Origin: Branchiostoma floridae
Lineage: Eukaryota > Chordata > Leptocardii > Amphioxiformes > Branchiostomatidae
NCBI RefSeq assembly: GCF_000003815.2
Contig: NC_049982.1
Location: forward strand, 24,565,367-24,629,366
Length of the DNA stretch: 64,000 nucleotides
Direction of reading: 5' to 3'
Shown here: positions 12,315 through 23,643 of the stretch, in pieces
How the letters are laid out: every line of letters begins with the position of its first letter
Numbering within the stretch: position 1 is the stretch's first letter
Notes under the pieces: generated by a model
Database searches by the model: none
What the model was told of the DNA's origin: nothing
The model's input: the letters and a program-made list of their open reading frames with translations, nothing else
Program-made: the position numbers and the translations under genes

Positions 12315-12677
12315 ATGGATAAGACAACCTTCCTGACAAAGGTAAAAAGCTGGATTCAATCGGGAATGGGACCAGACCACCCTCTGCCAGATGGAAACAA
12401 AACTGCAGCTCAGGTGAGAAAACAAACAAACAATAATTGAGGCCACTTGTACGCGTCACATTCATTGTTATCCTAGCAGAACACGATAACAATCAGCAGT
12501 TGTGTTGAGTTAGGACAGGGAATTTTCACACAGTCTGATTGTTTTCGTTCGCCAAAATTGATCTGGACACCTATCAGGTCTGATATGTTCTCCTGATTAT
12601 CCGCTTTAACAAGTAATCATCCAAGATGGCAGGCACCTGGGGCAGACTCACAGTTACGTAAGTCTCCATAACAGGTC

Positions 12678-12983
12678 TTTGATAGAGCGTTCAAAACCAT
12701 TCTGACCCGTGCCGGACTCAATCCGTCCATGTATTCCCTACACAGCGGACGACGTGGTGGCGCCACGTTCGCCTTTCGTTCAGATGTCCCTGTAGAGTTA
12801 ATCCGCCTGCAGGGAGACTGGCGGTCAAGTGCATACCTCCTATATCTCAGAGTTCCCCTGTCGCAACGTCTGTATTTGTGTACGAGGATGAACAGAAGCA
12901 TTCCGTTCGTATCATACCTAGTCTGCTTCGCAGTTATAGTTTATATTTATCTCTCCTTGCATATTTCTGTGACCATTACATAA
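12678..12983 (+). pseudogene. C-terminal fragment of a tyrosine recombinase (Crypton/DIRS-type)
   Basis: The frame reads FDRAFKTILTRAGLNPSMYS, then LHSGRRGGATFAFRSDVP, then LIRLQGDWRSSAYLLYL, then PLSQRL. This is the catalytic C-terminus of a eukaryotic tyrosine recombinase: HxxR (H-S-G-R), the GDW tryptophan and the nucleophile tyrosine in AYLLYL. The N-terminal half with the first catalytic arginine is absent. Homology to the 62.1 kb paralogous unit stops at 12677, where the fragment begins, so it is an inserted, truncated element. After about 12900 the frame reads unrelated residues to a stop at 12981-12983. Whether it came from a Crypton or a DIRS-like element cannot be decided. Confidence 0.75.
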
Positions 12984-13029
12984 TTGTTCACGTAGATCTT
13001 AGCCTTTGTTGTTATTACCTTACTCTGTA

Positions 13030-13402
13030 AACCTCCCCCTTTTATGTAAAGTCAGCTTAAATGTAACGGAAATACATCGGAAAGATTGTATTTGTTATAT
13101 GCAAGTTTTAACCAGGAGGAAATGTTGCTTTTCTTCGTTAAACCAAACACACCAACAAATTCAGGCAAAGCCGCTGCTTTAGTGAAGTGCGTATTTTGCT
13201 ATATTGAGCGGAAATATTCGTATTCGTATATTCAAATTTGCATATTTGGTAATAGCACTGTCTCCTCTTATAATAATGATTAACGCTACCTTTCTGACAT
13301 ATTTTTTGTACCTATAATAGGTTTCACAGGTTTCGTAAACCTCATTCCTTTTATGTAAATTCAGCTCAAATGTAACATAAAGACATCAAAAATATTGTAT
13401 AC
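13030..13402 (+). repeat. Direct repeat pair downstream of the recombinase fragment
   Basis: About 62 bases containing AACCTC, TTTTATGTAAA, TCAGCT(T/C)AAATGTAAC and ATATTGTAT-like sequence occur at 13030-13095 and again at 13341-13402. They might be terminal repeats of the same mobile element; this is not shown. Confidence 0.55.
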
Positions 13403-16179
13403 CTTGACGGGGGCCGCCCTAAGATGGCATTAATTTTTTGCTGATCTTATTATGCATAAATACGCCGTGTTTGTTGCCACTGACTATGATGATTAGAAAG
13501 GTAAATAAACCAAGTCCAAACAAACAGCTGTTTTTTTCATTAAAAATATATACTTACACATATTCACGTCCCTTTATTATTGAAGACAGAAATTTCACAA
13601 TAATGTTGGTAGCGCCGGTATACTCTAAAATAGCCAGGGCCCCCAAAATGATTGAAAAATGATCAAAAGCGTGTGTTTAGGTGGATAATAAATTCCCTGT
13701 CATCGCCGATACCTGATTTGAGATGGCGAACATCCTCATTCGGTAACGAAACATCAAAAAAACCCAACCTCCCTCTGGGTGAAAGGTAAACAAACGTGAA
13801 CAACAGACTATTTTCCTGCGGCGGACATGATAGATCGAAAACGACGCGAATGAGGCAAACATCAGACCGGTCCTGACTGTTCATCTTGATTAGCTGTCAT
13901 CTAATGAAGTCATAATTTTCATAATTTGGATACCTGAATGTGGCCTTCAAAAGGTTCTATATACCATAGGTTAAGAATTATGAACATGCATGCATCCATC
14001 CATCCATCCATTCATGATTTATCCTGTTTCAAAGTCTGCATGTCATCGTAAGTTATTTCCATATTTCCGATTTATTAAGTTCAAACTATGGCGTTTTTTC
14101 TTTGTCATTGTAACATTTATTCTCATTCAGTCTTTCTTAGTCCTTATATCTTATTGATTAAAATCGTTATTATCGTAACGATCATTTCATNNNNNNNNNN
14201 NNNNNNNNNNNNNNNNNNNNNNNNNNNNNNNNNNNNNNNNNNNNNNNNNNNNNNNNNNNNNNNNNNNNNNNNNNNNNNNNNNNNNNNNNNTAGAGGAATG
14301 TTTATTGACTTTCTACCATCGGTTTACATCACAAACGCAACCAGCTACATTCATTTGCAGTCAGTCTATGAAATACTCGCACAGTGATTGTTTTTATCAT
14401 CCACGTACTCCGCCAGGCGGCGCAACTGACTTGCAAACACGAAATGCTTCATGTCAAGGACACTTGATGATACAATTAAGCCTCTCAATGATGGAAATCC
14501 GCATTTGAATTATCATGACACACTCTTCAAGATTGATTATGTAATACTATCATTCTTAGTCTCTCACGATTAAAATTGATGTCGATTAATTTAAGACATT
14601 TTGGTAAACAAAGTAAACAAAACAAAAATATGCATTTCTTGTTGAAAAATCTCGAAACGCGAGGGTCTCTGTACAGCTAATGTGGACAGACCCGCTTGTT
14701 TTGTGCTTTTCGTACAGAGAGGAAGGGACGATCCATTATTGTAGGCTTGGTCATATTTGTTGCACAATAATGATGATATTAATACGTAGAAATTATTCTA
14801 GCCGGAATAATGTTAATGCAAAATGTTGCCTTAGTCCCTCTAAAGGCCGTTTCTGAAGAGGCTCTTTTTCAGCGAGGGAGCCTTTTTTAAAAGGGAATTT
14901 TGCTAGTAATTTGCGTGATGTTTTTTTTTACAATTCAAATAAGTGAATGAACTGAAAACTCATTTTCTTACTTATTGTCGAACACATTTCTAATTGCTCT
15001 GCATACTTTGATTTTCTTTTTATCTTTTTAAGGTAGCAACTATGATGTGTTTAGCATTACAACCTCGCTGTAAAATCTCATATTCTCCAAAGCAATTTTT
15101 GGTCTTGTGGTCTTGTGCAACTTTAAATCACAAGACGACAATTTTTAAATCAAAAGACTAAATCACAATTCCCGACAATTTTCCTGGATGCAAGATTATC
15201 TTATAGCACTGAACGTCACAACTATTATTGCAACCACGTTGTGAAATACGCAGTACAATTCCTTCCTTCCAAGGTGGTCATTGCTTTGATGATAATGACG
15301 GCTATAGTTATTAGATGAATATATAGGCAGACAGATAGGTAGATAGATAGATAAAGAAATAGATAGAGGGATGGAGTATGTGGGTGTATGTGCGAGATGG
15401 AGAGAGATAGAGATTTGGAATGTGAAAAGGCAGGACGGTTGGGTTATTGCATATTTGTGTCCATCTTATGCGATGCGTTATTGATTCAAGGCCTGCGATT
15501 GAAATCTAAAGAAATGTTACATGTTAAATAAAGTTTTCTCTGGAATGGAGAAATATTGCTTGCTTGATTATTAACTTCCCCGGGCGTAATGAACCCACCG
15601 TTGTCAGGTAATCAACCCTCCTCTGCCCAATAACGTACTCGTCATAGATGCTCTGTCGGAGATGATTAGCCCTGTTTGTGGACCCACATCTCTTAACAAG
15701 CTAAGATACACCCAAGCTACAAGTTTTCAACCTGTGAATGTGTTCTTTTGTTATCCTTCTCATACCTCGCCAAGTCGACATCCTCTTTAGAAGTCATGGG
15801 CCTGTGTGTGTTGCAGTTCCTTTCTCTCCACTGGGGGTCAAATAAATGTGGCTTTAATTACCTCCATGAAAAACGGAGGTATAGTTTTTGGGGTGTCTGT
15901 CTGTCCGTCTGTCTGTCTGTATAGAGTAACAGAACGTGAATGAGGAGAGATGACCACACGTCAGACTTACCGGCGTGGTACAGGAAGTACAGTCCAGGTC
16001 AAAGGGTCGTTCGAAGAGGCTACTAATTTACGAAGAGGTATTGTTTTTAATCTGCCCGTTAGTCTTTCCATCTGTCGGCTTGTTTTCGTGAGAGGACTAG
16101 ACATGTAATGTTAATGAAAAAAAATCAAGCAATACCATTTATCATTACTTAAAGCAATGCCATTTTTTCATGGCGTCGT
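13403..16179. other. Intergenic stretch without recognised gene
   Basis: Only simple sequence was seen: (ATCC)n near 13989-14013, GATA-like units at 15330-15415, and the start of a TACCTCCATGAAAAACGGAGG repeat at 15858-15930 related to the element at 18655. There is an N gap at 14191-14290. Short open frames show no recognisable similarity. Confidence 0.5.
15330..15415. repeat. GATA-type microsatellite
   Basis: Irregular AGATAGATAG and AGACAGATAG units. Confidence 0.75.
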
Positions 16180-16295
16180 NNNNNNNNNNNNNNNNNNNNN
16201 NNNNNNNNNNNNNNNNNNNNNNNNNNNNNNNNNNNNNNNNNNNNNNNNNNNNNNNNNNNNNNNNNNNNNNNNNNNNNNNGGTGATTCCTTCGTCG

Positions 16296-16750
16296 GTCAC
16301 TCACACAATTATAAGAACAAAAGGCTCTTGATGTCAATGTGATGGAAAAAAAATACCATTTTGCAGTAAGAATGCACACGAATAGTGCTCGCGTCGTCGT
16401 TTCATAGGTCAATTTTCGAAGGAATTTGGTTTTGAACGGTGCTTTCAGTGTGGCTAAATTTTGTTAATGGACTCTAGTGATGCGTTCAACGCTGTTCAAA
16501 TAATCTACTCATACAAGCAGTGGTCCACTACAGACTCATCTTTTGCTATTTTCCGATGCAAAATAATTTGGCTTGACAGTCCAATACTTGGTCGGCCAAT
16601 TACATAATTACTAGAACAAAAGGGTCTTCATGTCAATGTGATGGAAGTATACCATTTTATTGCAGTCAGACTGCACACAAACAGTGCTCGCGTCGTCGTT
16701 TCATAGGTCAATGTTTGATTTTGAATGGTGTTTTTGTTGTAGGTACATTT
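16296..16750 (-). repeat. Two reverse copies of the ~270-base dispersed repeat
   Basis: Reverse-complement matches to 8866-9412, beside an N gap at 16180-16279. Landmarks are CATTGACATC, CTTGGTCGGCCAA and GTTTCATAGGTCAAT. Confidence 0.65.
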
Positions 16751-16918
16751 TGCAGCTTGATCATTTTCTTTCTCCTCACAGTTTCCAAATAGTATAAGCA
16801 GCAACAAATGTGCCAAATATTCTAAAATTATCACCACAAAACATATGCTACAGCGGAGAGCTTTTAAGCTTTGTTATGGTCTTTGACCGGGTTTTCAATC
16901 CGCGACCTACACATGCGA

Positions 16919-17540
16919 AACTAGAGTTCCGAAACCCCATGCCTTCGCCAAATGATTTTAACCTGTACAACTGGTGTATTAATGGTCTTTGTCATTTTAA
17001 ATAAATACGGTCCTCATTTGGAAATTTATTAACAATTATATTAGTTGATCATCTTCTTCATCCAAATAACAGGCGTACACAATCTACGTTAAGAAAGAAG
17101 GCTTTAATCGCACTTTCTGATAATTCATGCAAATGAGGTCGTCATTTGTATAATTAATGTTCAAGGATGTTCACCTGTACATAACTACCCACTGCCAGAA
17201 GCAAGAAATTCGCATCATTTACAACAATGGCACTATAGCATTTTCTCATTAATTATGCAAATAAGGTCTTTATTTGCGTAATATTTATGTATCAATATTC
17301 TTCTCTTTCTCAGTTACAAATGTCACATGTTGCAATAGTCCTATCATAGAAGAAAGTGGGGGTTGACAATTTCCTCATTGATTATGCAAATCAGATTCCG
17401 ATTTCCATAATTGATGTTTAACTAAACGAAGCATAGCTTAAGCTATACACATTTCAGAAATAATGACAAACCATCAACCCCTTCTTGAGTTATTCCAAGG
17501 CCTGACACTAAACCGGCCCCTACAGTTCCCCTGGTCTCTA
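16919..17540 (+). mobile_element. Partial copy of the ATGCAAAT-rich element
   Basis: Begins with AACTAGAGTTCCGAAACCCC (compare 24713 onward) and continues through CACAATCTACGTTAAGAAAG and paired TATGCAAAT/ATTTGCAT motifs to about 17540. It lacks the inverted second half found at 26.3-27.3 kb. Confidence 0.7.
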
Positions 17541-18339
17541 GCTGCATGTCTTTGCCTGATGTCAACTAAATCTTATATTGAACAGGGAACAAATATGTTG
17601 TGTTTCGTGAAGACAATTTTCTGCATCGTGTGGGACTTTGTATACCACTTGGATCGCTTTTTAAAGTACCAAAATGCTACCGAAGTCAAGGCCAAGCTGA
17701 CAGCCCCCTCCCCCGTGTAGGTATGTTTGCCAGCTTGGAATTCGATTTCCAAAGCTACTATTTCTTTAGATGTATTATGATAAGTCCAAACAGATGATGT
17801 GAATAAAGTGCATGAATTTCTGCAAAATACTAAGAGTTGACTATGATATTTACAAGGAAGGAAATGTGTAGATATGTTGACCTTTAAAGGGCCTAGGGGA
17901 GGGGGGCGTGGCGATATAAGGACGATCATTTATGGTCTTTGTTTTAGGCTCAGAAACCTGTTCGAACAAAGAGGATGTTCCCATCTCCACGTTGGAAAGA
18001 TTTTCAACATCCTTGAGCCTGTTGGCAAAAGGTGTATATAAAAACAGTTTGCTAGGTCGCTATGAACCATAGAAATGTCTTGGTCTTAAAAAACTCCGGC
18101 ACGAAGGGCATGCCGAATATTTGGCACGGAATTAGAAAATGCAATGTGTGTTCCAAATGTAATACAGGCAAGTGCAGGAGAAAACTTTTGCATTTTGACA
18201 TGATGCAGAAATAACGTTAAATCATCCTCTACCGTCAAAATAATTCTGCGCCGAACACAACACAGTCTCAATGGCCATAGTCAAAAACAATACCAGCGCT
18301 GTCACGGAGGTAACATAATAATGAATAATGAGACCGTTG

Positions 18340-18497
18340 TAACCGTGCTTGAGCTAGGCACCTCGAAAAACGGGACCCTCATTTTCAGTCCCTTCCGACA
18401 GACAAACGCAACCCCAACCGAGACACGTATACCCTTCCCGGATTTGAACCTGGTTCTCCCAGTTACCAACTAGTTGGAACCAGGTATAGGCTGGCTA
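18340..18497 (-). mobile_element. tRNA-derived SINE-like element, copy 2
   Basis: Reverse copy with B-box-like GGTTCAAATCC (complement of 18440-18450). It is the inverted-duplication partner of 58390-58548. Confidence 0.55.
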
Positions 18498-18654
18498 TTA
18501 TAAAGGTAAACATTTTATATCTCTTTATATCTTTCTTGAATCTGTTTCCTATCAATATCCTTCAGTGAAGCTTGAAATAAGGTGAAAAACTCAAATTCCG
18601 GGACACAATTACATAGTACAAAGCCTTTTTCCAGTATCCACCGAATTTCTAATT

Positions 18655-19298
18655 ATTATCTCCATGAAAAATGGAGATATAGTTTTGGGTGTGTCTGTGT
18701 GTCTGTGTGTGTGTCCGGATTTTTGTAGTGAGCATATCTCAAGAACCTCTAGATGGATTACAATGATATTTGATTTGTGGGAAGGTGTTGGGAAGACAAA
18801 GGTTAAGGTCAATTTCGGGCCCCCTGGTATGTGACCTTGGTACTGCAGCAGAAATTCTTTTTTGGGATCTTTTGAACTGGATGTGCTATGGTCTTGATTT
18901 TTTGATGGCAGATAGCGTGTGACATAAGGAATATGTGGTGTATATTTGGGCCCCATAGCAGGTTGCTCTGGAACTGCAGGGGCATTTTTGTCAAAATCTT
19001 CTAAGGAGGATAACTGAAGAAGAAAACGACACATTTACATGATATTTGACATGTAGGTAGCTTAGACAGAGATGCACACCAGAAAGTGGAAATTATGCAA
19101 ACTGACACTTAATTTGCATATTTGATGGGGAAAATCTGTATTTACAGTGTTTCCTTTATAGAACTCAAATACATGTTATATTATGTAGTTTGTGGCAGGT
19201 GGAACATTAGCAACATAACTAAGCAGATTATGCATATGTGGAAGTCATTTACATAATCAGACGATTTCATGGAGATATGAGGTCTACGAACTCTTGTT
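18655..19298. mobile_element. Insertion element in the left arm, absent from the right arm
   Basis: The ends contain TCCATGAAAAATGGAGATAT and TTTCATGGAGATATGA. The paralogous right arm reads straight through (CAGTGAACAATTAGAAATTC near 58230-58250), so this is a clean ~644-base insertion with an empty reference site. It is related to the repeat starting at 15858. No transposase. Confidence 0.75.
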
Positions 19299-19448
19299 GT
19301 TCACTGCATTCACTGCTTTCCAGTCAACGCCATTTTGAAAATCATTAGNNNNNNNNNNNNNNNNNNNNNNNNNNNNNNNNNNNNNNNNNNNNNNNNNNNN
19401 NNNNNNNNNNNNNNNNNNNNNNNNNNNNNNNNNNNNNNNNNNNNNNNN

Positions 19449-19640
19449 AGCCCCCTTTACAAATCAAGAATTTAGTTCGGCCGAGTGGTCAGCGAGCTCT
19501 AATTACGAGGAGGCATGACTCTGATGCCTACGAACAAATGGCAGAGTTTCTTCGTCAGCATCAGGGTCATACCTCCTCGTAATTTGGAGATCGCTGACAA
19601 CTCGGCCGAGCTAAATTCTTGATTTGTAAAGGGGGCTTAA
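19449..19640. mobile_element. Palindromic TTA-target MITE (Harbinger-like)
   Basis: AGCCCCCTTTACAAATCAAG is repeated in reverse complement at the other end. Almost the whole element folds on itself. TAA follows the right end, and the empty paralogous site near 58076 reads CGTTACG, consistent with a TTA/TAA target. A shorter relative is at 38877-39029. An N gap abuts its left end. Confidence 0.8.
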
Positions 19641-19940
19641 TGATTCCCTACAGCGATATAGCAACAAAGGGGCGCAGATCAGAGAGTAAAGCTTAAGTTT
19701 GACAAAACTTGAACCAAGGTCTTTGACCGCAAGGTGGCAAATATCTTACATAAGATGGCAATGCTGTTGTATAAGACAAACCTGGTCATTGACCCAAGAA
19801 CTCTTGAGGCCTAACCAACCCGTGAGATGGGTAGGACATTGTTCAGGACACGTTCGGCGCTAAAAGATAGGCGCGGCCCAAAATTGTTTTTCAAGTTTCT
19901 GTCCAATGATAGAAAACATCACGTCGACACGTCCATAGCT

Positions 19941-20005
19941 ATTGGTTCGTGCTAATAAAGATTATGCTAATAAGGGCCCTAATAAGGGCAAATTTGCTAT
20001 AAAAG
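19941..20005 (+). promoter_or_regulatory. Core promoter of GFP gene 2 (CCAAT, CArG, TATA)
   Basis: Inverted CCAAT (ATTGG) at 19941-19945, a perfect CArG box CCTAATAAGG at 19978-19987 and TATAAAAG at 19998-20005. Gene 4 has the same set. A role for SRF-type factors is inferred from the motif. Confidence 0.75.
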
Positions 20006-20029
20006 ACGGAGAGGGAGCGTCGTTTTCCC

Positions 20030-20108
20030 CACACCTTGGCGACGGGACGACACGAAGCCGACCACATCTCATTAACTGTCTTCAACTTCTAGAAGTCAAC
20101 TTTTGACA
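20030..20108 (+). other. GFP gene 2 exon 1 (5' UTR, start approximate)
   Basis: Ends at donor GTGAGT (20109). It carries the conserved end TTCAACTTCTAGAAGTCAAC then TTTTGACA, including the palindromes CTTCTAGAAG and GTCAA-CTT-TTGAC. Confidence 0.75.
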
Positions 20109-20539
20109 GTGAGTAAAAAATATTGCCTATATCTCTCATTGTGTTAACGACATATTTCTGTACACATGCTCGTTGATATGACAAATGTATCTTTTGATAT
20201 TACTAGTATTTACTACGTAGATGTAGTAAGATTACCACATTCTTATATCACTAATTGTACGTAGATCTAATTATCATTCTGACCCGTACTTAGCTTGTGA
20301 GAGCACAAACGTACAATGAAGTCCACTTTCATTTGATTTATTGACAGCTTTGCGTATAAGTAGATTGTCGTTAACATTACCGGATGCTCTATTCCCTGTT
20401 TTATCTGTAAATTCTGCTTTATTTGAAGTTTAAAAAATATTTTGGGTGGATATACCATATGTCCGAAAAGTACATTTTAGCAAATCGGTCATGTTGCGTT
20501 AGTCTCAGAGCAAACCAAATGTAAGACTTTGGAGTTCTT

Positions 20540-21195
20540 ACCTTTTTTCCGTAAGATATTTGGCCAGGGCCCGGCAAAATATGTTGAGAGTCCAGATTTA
20601 CAAACCCGACGGTTTCATGTTCGCAACAGTGCGTTTCTCTATAGATTTATCTAGCTACCACCAGTACCTTTCCGGCAATTTTCAAATCTGTGGTTCAAAT
20701 CCTCCCGATATCTTTCGGCGACCGTATTCATTTTCAGAAAAGACTTCTGATCCCCCACCGTTGACGGTGATCTCTAAGACATTTATTTTTGACCAAAGAA
20801 CAAAATGGACGCTACGTATTTCGTAGCCATTACAATTCACTTCAGAATCCCAGAAGACTCTTCATTCACTTAAAAGTTGATCATGAACAACGAAATGTTT
20901 CCTCACAAAACTTTTCCCTCCGTCCAACTGTTCCCCACACGTCTAGTTCTGGTGGCGTGCTTGCCTCGGTAAATATTTTGATCAGTTTTGGCACACCGGG
21001 AATATCTCCGGTCCACGGGTACGGTGTCCAAAAAAAAGAAGAAGCTGCATGACCGTAAACAAAGACACTCCTGCGTCTGTCGTACAAAATCGTGACGGTC
21101 TTTCTGTTGTAGATGCCCGGCTCTTTCTTTGCCTTCCTAAAAATTTCACAACATAATCGAACGACAGCCGACGACAAAAGTGACCGCGTAGCAAG
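20540..21195 (+). other. Ancestral intron-1 sequence of GFP gene 2
   Basis: It matches gene 1 intron 1 (TTACCTTTTTTCCGTAAGAT, compare 1030-1060). At 20880-21190 it matches the intron-1 module of genes 3 and 4 (46630-46990, 55855-56240, 56465-56830) in the same gene-relative orientation. No coding function seen. Confidence 0.6.
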
Positions 21196-21734
21196 CCGTT
21201 TACTTCACTTCACGTAGCTTACAGCACGTCCTTTTGTGTGACCTGCGATTTCAACAGATCAGTGACTGTACGTGTCGTGTGCTATGACAAGACTGAGGGT
21301 CGAATCAGAATTTTTTGTCTTGTTTTGACGGCGTCCTCGATTAAGACGGCGAAAACGTCTTGCGATCAAAAGTATTTAAGTTCTTCGCCAGTTAAACCAG
21401 GTTCACACGTGTGTATATATTCAAGTCCTTGTGGAATTCTTAGTCTTTGCCAGGCTCCACATGCATATATGCATGTCGCTGAAAAAAAGGAGAAATAAGA
21501 CAAATATGGACAGATAAAGCGTGTTAGCTGGGTCGCAAGCCATATTTCTTGTTATCTGTCCGTATTTGTTCAAATTCTACTATTTTTCCTGTGACTGGAG
21601 CCTGGTAGAGGATAAGACTTCCATACGGACCTCATACGGACTTGATTTGATACGCACGTGTGAACCCACCTACTCCAGATCAAATGCTACCACATCTCAC
21701 CATTCAGACCGGTTGGGGCCAGACCAGCCTCCGT

Positions 21735-22430
21735 TGCAGACTTCGTAAGGGGCTGGCTTTTACTTTAGGTGGGGAGGGGGGTAGTGGATTTGCGGGCATA
21801 GCCAACTTGACTTGACTCAGGCGTGGTAAGTTTGATTCCCCCAATGCGTTCANNNNNNNNNNNNNNNNNNNNNNNNNNNNNNNNNNNNNNNNNNNNNNNN
21901 NNNNNNNNNNNNNNNNNNNNNNNNNNNNNNNNNNNNNNNNNNNNNNNNNNNNGGAGGCCCCCTCATATGCCCTTGTAAAACGCGGGCATCCTGAATTCAA
22001 ACGTGGCCGGAAGTTTGGGGAAACAGCTCCCAGACCTGGTTGTCCTTTTTGGGCCATTGGGGGGGCCTCAGTTGGGGGCCCACCCGGGGGTGTCCTACAA
22101 AATCGGTGTCCAGGGCTGCTTCAACCGAGGGGAGAAAGGCATACCTCGGGGGGATTCCTAGGAAGGGAAAGATTAATAACGGTGCCAAGTTTCATTAATC
22201 CCCTCCTATGGGAAAGGGGTCAGACCCTTTTTTATTTGCCCCCCCCTCGTTTTTGAAAGGATTTCCTAATCAATTTGGTTTAAAAGGCCCTGGGAAAATT
22301 TCGCAGGGGGGGCAAATTCTTTTCCCCAACAAACTTGGCAAACAAAGGGAACCTAGCCAAGGTTGCCCCTTTGACCCCCCCCCCCCCCCCCCCCCAATTA
22401 GAAAAGCCAGCCCCGCTCGTAGTCTGCAAA
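21735..22430. mobile_element. Inverted-repeat element, probably poorly sequenced
   Basis: The ends GCAGACTTCG...GGGGCTGGCTTTT and AAAAGCCAGCCCCG...TAGTCTGCAAAG are inverted. The body is full of homopolymers, including a run of 21 C at 22375-22395, and contains an N gap, which suggests low base quality. A relative begins at 30945. Confidence 0.55.
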
Positions 22431-22559
22431 GTACTAGTAGTCTCGAGCTGACAGAAGAAAAACCCGCGCGTACCACATTAAATGAAAATCACTGCCTCAC
22501 CGTGGCGAATGTTGTGATGCTTTACCAGTAACTGCGGTGTTTTCAGCCCACTGAAGAAG

Positions 22560-22990
22560 TATTGTAAGCTGATTATCGATACACCCGCTGGGTATGAACA
22601 CGTTTCACGGCTCACAAGTTTGCTATTGTGTAGAAAGGTTAGCAAGAGAATACGTATACGCTAATTACCTCTCCTCAAATGCATTCGGGCTAAAGGTGCG
22701 CTCCCACCGCACTTGTGTCACTGCTGGGTTCGAAAGATACTCAACGAATTTCAGAGATAGAGAACGACATTTCTTTCTTTTTGTGTATTTTGTCGTCTTC
22801 AAAGTCATACTTTTACGTATTACGCAATATCTAAATCGGAAAAAAATCGGAAAAAATAACAAAACAGTGACGCAGTGAACGCATGCTTGCATGACACAAG
22901 AGCGGTGGGAGCGCAACTTTACGTTTGTCAAGGTACAGTGGCCCAGAAAGACAAATTTGTCATTATCACCAATGGGGTTATGGCAAAGCT
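22560..22990 (+). other. Degraded copy of the conserved intron-1 block (gene 2)
   Basis: Homologous to the blocks upstream of exon 2 in genes 1, 3 and 4 (GAAGTATTGTAAGCTGATTA, CACGGCTCACAA, GTACAGTGGCCCAGAAAGAC). The open frame seen in the other copies is broken here by frame changes and by the MITE at 22691-22921. Confidence 0.55.
22691..22921. mobile_element. 230-base MITE
   Basis: TAAAGGTGCGCTCCCACCGC at the left end and GCGGTGGGAGCGCAACTTTA at the right end form terminal inverted repeats continuing to about 28 bases. No open frame. Confidence 0.75.
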
Positions 22991-23142
22991 AATTTCTTAC
23001 ACAGGTGCAGTCACAGGTGGGGCACAATGATTTTGCAATATTTTATAAGCAAAGCCACTAATTATGAGAGCCTTTCTGGTAGCATAGCCCAAATAGTTTG
23101 CTGACATACCAACTGAGACTCTGAGACTGACCCTCCCCTTGA

Positions 23143-23183
<41 letters not shown>

Positions 23184-23292
23184 GTGTGCGTGTGTGTTGT
23201 GTATGTTGTGTGTGTGAGAGAAAGATAGAGAGATAGAGCGAGAGTGTGTGTGTGTGTGTGTGCGTGTGTGTGTGTGTGTGTGCGTGTGCGTA

Positions 23293-23343
<51 letters not shown>

Positions 23344-23390
23344 ACATGTGTGTGTGTATGTGTGGGCGTGTGTGTCTGTCTATGTGCCGT
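23143..23390. repeat. (GT)n microsatellite
   Basis: Interrupted GT/CA tract with a short AGAGAGATAGAG segment (23215-23242). The long open frames on both strands here (poly Thr-His, poly Cys-Val) are products of the repeat. Confidence 0.95.
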
Positions 23391-23643
23391 GCTCGAGAGA
23401 CTATTGATAACAACCCAGTGGCATCAGGAAGGCTATTGGACTATACTTTTACCTTTTACCTTTCCTTTGTATGTTACACTGTTATAATAAGGTACTTATT
23501 TAAGTGCTGCAAAATAAAAATTGAAAAAAAAATAATTAAATGGATGGTCTAACAATAATGTCTCACTTTTGTCATCAGACTCCGACTCCAGACGATTCCA
23601 CCAGTGGTTACCTGAGACAACTTAACTCAACACGGCAATAATT

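Larger units (their letters stand above)
18060..20108 (+). repeat. Left arm of a long inverted duplication (upstream of GFP gene 2)
   Basis: It matches 57603-58930 in reverse orientation, collinearly: promoter and exon 1, the CTCTTGAGGCCTAACCAACC region, ACGCCATTTTGAAAATCATT, TCAAATTCCGGGACA, the SINE, and GGCACGGAATTAGAAAATGC. Two later insertions interrupt the left arm (18655-19298 and 19449-19640). Confidence 0.85.

Noticed and set aside
18609-19034. 141-residue open frame with TP/HRHTDT runs
   Set aside because: Inside the 644-base insertion element; contains GT-rich simple sequence and no known domain.
22997-23552. Long open frames rich in Thr-His or Cys-Val
   Set aside because: They are translations of the GT/CA microsatellite in several frames.
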